Of a DNA stretch of 64,000 bases, positions 59,673-64,000 are shown piece by piece. Below the pieces are notes generated by a model. The model did not search any database and was not told where the DNA came from. It saw nothing but the letters and a program-made list of their open reading frames with translations. The position numbers and the translations under genes were made by a program. The DNA comes from Pelagibius sp. (GTDB lineage Bacteria > Pseudomonadota > Alphaproteobacteria > Kiloniellales > Kiloniellaceae): positions 124,001 through 188,000 of the forward strand of contig NZ_JANQKD010000016.1 in the NCBI RefSeq assembly GCF_028281305.1, in the 5' to 3' direction. Position 1 is the stretch's first letter. Every line of letters begins with the position of its first letter.

Positions 59673-60823
59673 TCCGCTCCTTCCTCGTCTGGCTCAATCC
59701 GCCGCTGGCCAACAACCCTGAGACCGTAGCCTTCCAGGCCGACGATGGTGCGCTTTGTGTTGGACAGCAGAACCATGTCACGCACCCCCAGGTCCAGGAG
59801 GATCTGGGCGCCGACACCGTAGTCCCGCAGTTCACCTCCTGCCTTGCGCTTGCCCTCCAGCCGCGACTGCAGGGAGGCCGAAAGCGCATCGGCCGAGGGC
59901 TCGCGGATGAGCACGACAGCGCCGCGCCCTTCCTCGCCGATGATCCGCATGGCCTGCTGCAGGTCGCCTGCCTTGCCGCTGGCGCTGTCGCCCAGAATGT
60001 CGTCCAGCACGTTGATGGCATGGACGCGCACCGGTACCGGATCGGGACCGGAGAGATCCCCCTTCCAGATGGCGACATGCTCGGCGTAGTTCACGGTGTT
60101 GACGTAGACGGCCAGCTTGAACTCGCCACCGAAACGGCTCTCGAAGCGGCTTTCCAGCCGCCGCTCGATCAGCGAGTCGTGCTGGCGCCGGTAAGAGATC
60201 AGATCGGCGATGGTGGCGATCTTCAAACCGTGGCGCTGGGCAAAGGCGATCAGGTCGTCGCGCCGCGCCATGGTGCCGTCGTCGTTCATGATCTCGCAGA
60301 TCACGCCGGAGGGGTTGAGCCCCGCCAGGCGCGCCAGGTCGACCGCCGCTTCCGTATGTCCGGCCCGCACCAGGACACCGCCATCGCGGGCCATCAGCGG
60401 GAAGATGTGGCCGGGGGTGGCGATGTCTTCGGCGCCCTTGTTGGGGTCGATCGCTGTCGCCACCGTATGGGCGCGGTCCGGTGCCGAGATCCCTGTCGTC
60501 ACACCTTCCGTCGCTTCGATCGACGCGGTGAAGGCGGTCTGGTGGCGGGACTCGTTCTTGCGCGCCATCAGCGGCAGGCCCAGTTCCTCGATCCGCTCGC
60601 GCGTCATCGAAAGACAGATCAGGCCCCGGCCATAGCGCGCCATGAAGTTGATCGCGTCCGGCGTGGCCATCTGCGCAGGGATAACCAGATCGCCCTCGTT
60701 CTCCCGCGACTCGTCATCGACCAGAATGAACATCCGGCCGTTGCGCGCCTCCTCGATCACTTCCTCAATCGGCGAGACCATCTCGCCAAAGGTGAGCCGC
60801 CAGGGCTCCTGCGACTGTTCCAT
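59669..60823 (-). CDS. ribB: 3,4-dihydroxybutanone-4-phosphate synthase with a degenerate GTP cyclohydrolase II domain
   Basis: 384 residues. The N-terminal DHBP synthase domain (about 15-215) is intact ([10 protein letters not shown] at 36-45, then [11 protein letters not shown] and [11 protein letters not shown]). The C-terminal RibA-like domain (about 216-384) lacks every cysteine of the zinc-binding triad: where GTP cyclohydrolase II has HSxCxTGD...RCDCG, this protein has [19 protein letters not shown] (266-283). The [15 protein letters not shown] and GLEGYGL blocks survive. So it should make DHBP but not open GTP; a true ribA is expected elsewhere. Confidence 0.95.
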   Translation of the reverse strand: MEQSQEPWRLTFGEMVSPIEEVIEEARNGRMFILVDDESRENEGDLVIPAQMATPDAINFMARYGRGLICLSMTRERIEELGLPLMARKNESRHQTAFTASIEATEGVTTGISAPDRAHTVATAIDPNKGAEDIATPGHIFPLMARDGGVLVRAGHTEAAVDLARLAGLNPSGVICEIMNDDGTMARRDDLIAFAQRHGLKIATIADLISYRRQHDSLIERRLESRFESRFGGEFKLAVYVNTVNYAEHVAIWKGDLSGPDPVPVRVHAINVLDDILGDSASGKAGDLQQAMRIIGEEGRGAVVLIREPSADALSASLQSRLEGKRKAGGELRDYGVGAQILLDLGVRDMVLLSNTKRTIVGLEGYGLRVVGQRRIEPDEEGAE

Positions 60824-61414
60824 CTAAAGCCTTCCGTCCAGCAGGCGGTGAACGTAGCGCGCAAGCTGGTCGATTTCCAGGTTCACGCGGTCGCCGGCCT
60901 GCTTGCCGCCGAGTGTCGTGGCGGCCGCTGTGTGGGGGATCAGATTGACCCCGAAGCGGCGCCCGTCCACCTCGTTGACCGTCAGGGAAACACCGTCCAG
61001 GGCAACCGAGCCCTTCGGCGCGATGAACTTGGCCAGATCGGCCGGCACTTCGAAGGTCAGGCGCAGCGACCCCTCCTCGGGCAGGCTTGAGACAACCTCC
61101 GCGACGCCGTCGACATGGCCGGAGACCAGATGCCCGCCAAGCTCGTCGCCCATACGCAGGGAACGCTCGAAGTTGACCGGCATTCCCGGCCGCCACTCGC
61201 CCAGCGTCGTCTTCGACAGGGTTTCGCCGGAGACGTCCGCCGCGAACCATCCCGGCCCCTTGTCGACCACCGTCAGACAGGCACCAGAGCAGGCGATGGA
61301 GGCGCCGAGGTCGATGCCGGCCGTGTCATAGGCCGTATCGAAGGTGAAGCGGGCGTCGGCCCGCTGCTCAACCGTGCGGAGGGAGCCAAGGTCGGTAACG
61401 ATTCCGGTAAACAT
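60824..61414 (-). CDS. ribE: Riboflavin synthase alpha chain RibE
   Basis: 196 residues from the ATG at 61414 ([10 protein letters not shown]), the standard start. Two lumazine-binding repeats, each with the FTGIV-like strand and SGHVDG block (about 100-106). Dismutates two lumazines to riboflavin. Its stop touches the ribB start. Confidence 0.96.
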   Translation of the reverse strand: MFTGIVTDLGSLRTVEQRADARFTFDTAYDTAGIDLGASIACSGACLTVVDKGPGWFAADVSGETLSKTTLGEWRPGMPVNFERSLRMGDELGGHLVSGHVDGVAEVVSSLPEEGSLRLTFEVPADLAKFIAPKGSVALDGVSLTVNEVDGRRFGVNLIPHTAAATTLGGKQAGDRVNLEIDQLARYVHRLLDGRL

Positions 61415-61477
61415 AAAGCCGATCTTCTTTGCCTTGCGCCAGGAGCTTGCGCCGGTGGCCATGGGGGCGCTGCCGGA

Positions 61478-62629
61478 TCAGTCGGCCGAGCGCAGCCTCT
61501 CCAGAACGTCGCCGTCCAGCGCGGTCCGTGATGACTGGATGAACTGGGGCGCTTCGTCAACCCTGTCAACACCAAAGCTTGCCAGGGCCGGCACCCCGTC
61601 CCCGCCGATGACCAGGGCCGCGCGGAACCAGGCCAGGCGGTCGACCAGGCCCTGGCGCAGCAGCGCCGCCCCCAGGTGGCCGCCGCCTTCGACAAGAAGG
61701 GTGTTCACCCCGCGCTCGGCCAGGCCTTTCAGGACGTCCTCCAGCGCGCAGTGGCCAAAGGCATCCTTGCCGACCTGAAGCACCTCGACGCCCGCATCGG
61801 CATAGGCCCGCAGGCGCTCCGCGGGGTTGCCGTCGTGGGTGATCAGCAGCGTCGGCGCCTCGGCCGCGCGGGCAACCAGATCGTGGGTCAGCGGCAGCCG
61901 CAGTCGGCCGTCGACCACCACCCGCAGCGGCGAGCTTCGCTCGAGACCGGGCAGACGCACGTCCAGCCGCGGGTTGTCGAGAACGGCGGTGCCGCTGCCG
62001 ACTAGAACCGCATCGGCCCGCGCGCGCAGCAGATGGGCGCGGCGGCGCGACAGCGGCCCGGTAATCCACTGGCTGTGGCCCTTGTGGGTGGCGATGCGGC
62101 CATCCTGAGAGGTGGCCAACTTCAGCGTAACGTCAGGGCGCCCCCGCAGCAGGCGGGAGAAGAAGCCGGCATTGAGATCCCGGGCGGCATCCCCGCAGAG
62201 GCCAAGGTCGACGGCCACCCCCGCCTCGCGCAGCCGGGCCAGACCGCGCCCGCTGACCCGAGGATCCGGATCCTCAACGGCAACCACTGCTCTGGCGATC
62301 CCGGCCTCGACCAGAGCCTCGGCGCAGGGCGGCGTGCGCCCATGGTGGGAACAGGGCTCCAGCGTGACATAGGCCGTCGCACCGGCGGCCCGACCCTGCG
62401 CACGGTCCAAGGCTTCGGTTTCCGCATGGGGGCGGCCGCCGGGCTGGGTCCAGCCGCGGCCGACGATACGGCCCTCCCTGACCAGCACACAGCCGACGGC
62501 AGGATTGGGGGCGACCGATCCGAGGCCGCGGGCGGCCAAGCCCAGGGCGGCCTCCATGAAGGCCCTGTCCTGGTCCTGGCCCTGGCTCCTCGTCTGGCCC
62601 TGGATTTGGCGGTCAGTCGTCTCCGTCAC
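61478..62629 (-). CDS. ribD: Bifunctional pyrimidine deaminase/reductase RibD
   Basis: 383 residues if the GTG at 62629 is used; an ATG at 62560 would give a more standard N-terminus ([13 protein letters not shown]). The deaminase zinc site is HAETEAL and [11 protein letters not shown], then a reductase domain (about 165-380) with [13 protein letters not shown] and TLLVEGGG. The Gln/Asp-rich leader between the two starts comes from a GC repeat and may not be translated. Overlaps nrdR by 17 bp if the GTG is right. Confidence 0.94.
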   Translation of the reverse strand: MTETTDRQIQGQTRSQGQDQDRAFMEAALGLAARGLGSVAPNPAVGCVLVREGRIVGRGWTQPGGRPHAETEALDRAQGRAAGATAYVTLEPCSHHGRTPPCAEALVEAGIARAVVAVEDPDPRVSGRGLARLREAGVAVDLGLCGDAARDLNAGFFSRLLRGRPDVTLKLATSQDGRIATHKGHSQWITGPLSRRRAHLLRARADAVLVGSGTAVLDNPRLDVRLPGLERSSPLRVVVDGRLRLPLTHDLVARAAEAPTLLITHDGNPAERLRAYADAGVEVLQVGKDAFGHCALEDVLKGLAERGVNTLLVEGGGHLGAALLRQGLVDRLAWFRAALVIGGDGVPALASFGVDRVDEAPQFIQSSRTALDGDVLERLRSAD

Positions 62630-63071
62630 CGAGCTTGCCAACGAACTCCTCGAAGTCGCGTGCCTCGCGGAAGTTCCTGTAAACCGAGGCGAAGCGCACA
62701 TAGGCCACCTGGTCGAGGTTGGCCAGCGCATCCATCACCAACTCACCGATCAGCTTGGTCGGAATCTCCGATTCGCCGGAGGACTCCAGGCGCCGCACCA
62801 TACCGTTGACCACCCGGTCCAGACGGTCCGGGTCGACCGGGCGCTTCTGCAAAGCCAGCGCCATGGAGCGCATCAGCTTGTCCCGGTCGAACGGCTCGCG
62901 CTTGCCCGTCGACTTGACGACGGTCAGTTCACGCAGCTGGACGCGCTCGAAGGTGGTGAAACGGGCGCCGCAATTGGGACACTGGCGCCGCCGCCGGATC
63001 GCCGAGTTGTCTTCGGTAGGTCTGGAATCCTTAACCTGCGTGTCCTCGTTACCGCAAAACGGACAGCGCAT
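62613..63071 (-). CDS. nrdR: Transcriptional repressor NrdR
   Basis: 152 residues. Zinc ribbon cysteines C3, C6, C31 and C34, then the ATP-cone domain (about 45-140: [17 protein letters not shown]). It represses ribonucleotide reductase genes when dATP is high. Between glyA and ribD, as in many proteobacteria. Confidence 0.98.
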   Translation of the reverse strand: MRCPFCGNEDTQVKDSRPTEDNSAIRRRRQCPNCGARFTTFERVQLRELTVVKSTGKREPFDRDKLMRSMALALQKRPVDPDRLDRVVNGMVRRLESSGESEIPTKLIGELVMDALANLDQVAYVRFASVYRNFREARDFEEFVGKLGDGDD

Positions 63072-63174
63072 ACCTCCCCCTCTCTCTGGCCCTTCTTTGT
63101 GGTCTTATTTCCCGGGCAGCGCACCGCTGCCGGACAGGCTTTCCGCCGCCGACCTTGTCCCCCGCCGCTGACAC

Positions 63175-64000
63175 CTAGATGTCCATATCGGGATAGATGG
63201 GGAAGCGTGCGCAGAGCGCGCGGACGTCTTCGCGGACCGCCTGCTCCACCTGGCCGTTGTCCTCCCCGTTCGCCGCAAGCCCGTCGAGCACGCGGCCGAT
63301 GAGGGCGCCCACCGTCCGGAACTCCTCGGCACCGAACCCACGGGTGGTCGCCGCCGGCGTCCCCAGGCGGATACCGGAGGTGACGGTCGGCTTCTCCGGG
63401 TCGAAGGGAATGCCGTTCTTGTTGCAGGTGATACCCGCCCGATCGAGGCTCTCCTCCGCGACGTTCCCCGTCAGTCCCTTCGGACGCAGGTCGACCAGCA
63501 TCAGGTGCGTGTCCGTTCCACCGGTCACGATGTCGAAGCCTTCCGACATCATGGCTTCGGCGAGCACTTTCGCATTGTCGGCGACCCGCTGGGAGTAGGC
63601 CTTGAACTCGGGCCGCAGCGCCTCGCCGAAGGCCGCGGCCTTGGAGGCGATCGCGTGCATCAGCGGCCCGCCCTGGAGACCGGGGAAAGCAGCGGAGTTG
63701 ATCTTCTTGCCGAGGTCCGGATCGTTGGAGAGGATCATGCCGCCGCGCCCTGCCCGCAGCGTCTTGTGGGTCGTTGTGGTGACCACGTGGGCATGGGGCA
63801 AGGGGCTGGGATGGACGCCGCCGGCAACCAGGCCGGCGAAATGCGCCATGTCGACCATGAAGTACGCGCCCACCTTGTCGGCGATCTCGCGGAAGCGCGC
63901 GAAGTCGATGAAACGCGGATAGGCAGAGCCGCCGGCGATAATGAGCTTGGGCTTGCGCTCCTGCGCCAGGCGCTCCACCTCGTCGAAATCGATCAGGCCG
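63175..64000 (-). CDS. glyA: Serine hydroxymethyltransferase, C-terminal part (runs off the window)
   Basis: At least 275 residues; the N-terminus lies beyond position 64000. The PLP lysine is in TTTTHKTLR, followed by AGRGG in place of the frequent [15 protein letters not shown] and [10 protein letters not shown] blocks are intact. It interconverts serine and glycine and supplies one-carbon units. Confidence 0.97.
   Translation of the reverse strand, partial: GLIDFDEVERLAQERKPKLIIAGGSAYPRFIDFARFREIADKVGAYFMVDMAHFAGLVAGGVHPSPLPHAHVVTTTTHKTLRAGRGGMILSNDPDLGKKINSAAFPGLQGGPLMHAIASKAAAFGEALRPEFKAYSQRVADNAKVLAEAMMSEGFDIVTGGTDTHLMLVDLRPKGLTGNVAEESLDRAGITCNKNGIPFDPEKPTVTSGIRLGTPAATTRGFGAEEFRTVGALIGRVLDGLAANGEDNGQVEQAVREDVRALCARFPIYPDMDI

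Overview
The window is 64 kb of GC-rich chromosome from an alphaproteobacterium, most like the Rhodospirillales/Kiloniellales. This is inferred from conserved gene orders (DUF177-rpmF-plsX-fabH-ihfA-merR-tRNA-Pro; nrdR-ribD-ribE-ribB-ribH-nusB-thiL), a class I PHA synthase, a K+-independent proton-pumping pyrophosphatase and several Liv/TTT transport loci. No phage, integrase, transposase, CRISPR array or rRNA gene was seen. Most of the window is ordinary core chromosome with small accessory islands of uncharacterised exported proteins.

Layout. 1-4.5 kb: the 5' tip of a minus-strand gene, ppa overlapping a PLP desulfhydrase-like gene, a tandem pair of paralogous small exported proteins, and convergent cobalamin genes cobD/cobP. 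4.7-10 kb: a secreted crystallin-like protein, a TPR lipoprotein and small hypotheticals separated by hairpin terminators. 10-16 kb: a complete branched-chain amino acid ABC transporter locus (livHMGF, a DUF6867 gene, receptor). 16-24.6 kb: GNAT, tRNA-Glu, a VWA-type DUF1194 protein, the aminotransferase-hom-glpX-recJ run and an OmpA-like lipoprotein. 24.7-32 kb: phaC plus a methyltransferase, then a tripartite tricarboxylate transporter coupled to a phenylacetate-CoA-ligase-like gene.

32-43 kb: gamma carbonic anhydrase; a probable zinc-starvation cassette (Zur-like palindrome, CobW-type GTPase, DUF1826); rplM-rpsI; a thioesterase divergent from an enoyl-CoA-hydratase-like gene, MscS channel, CoA-binding protein and metY; then VOC and MFS genes. 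43-51.5 kb: cutA, a HerA-like ATPase, a SPOR lipoprotein overlapping ydcF tail to tail, tRNA-Pro, merR, ihfA, fabH, plsX, rpmF. 51.5-64 kb: DUF177, a cytochrome bc1 chaperone, bamE, hppA, MFS, a FliL-like protein, and the thiL-nusB-rib-nrdR-glyA block, in which the RibA half of RibBA has lost its metal-binding cysteines.

The features most worth follow-up are the duplicated two-cysteine exported proteins, the crystallin-like secreted protein with a six-cysteine tail, the zinc cassette with its palindrome, the transporter-ligase coupling and the degenerate RibA domain. I did not find a strong candidate for an entirely new multi-gene system.
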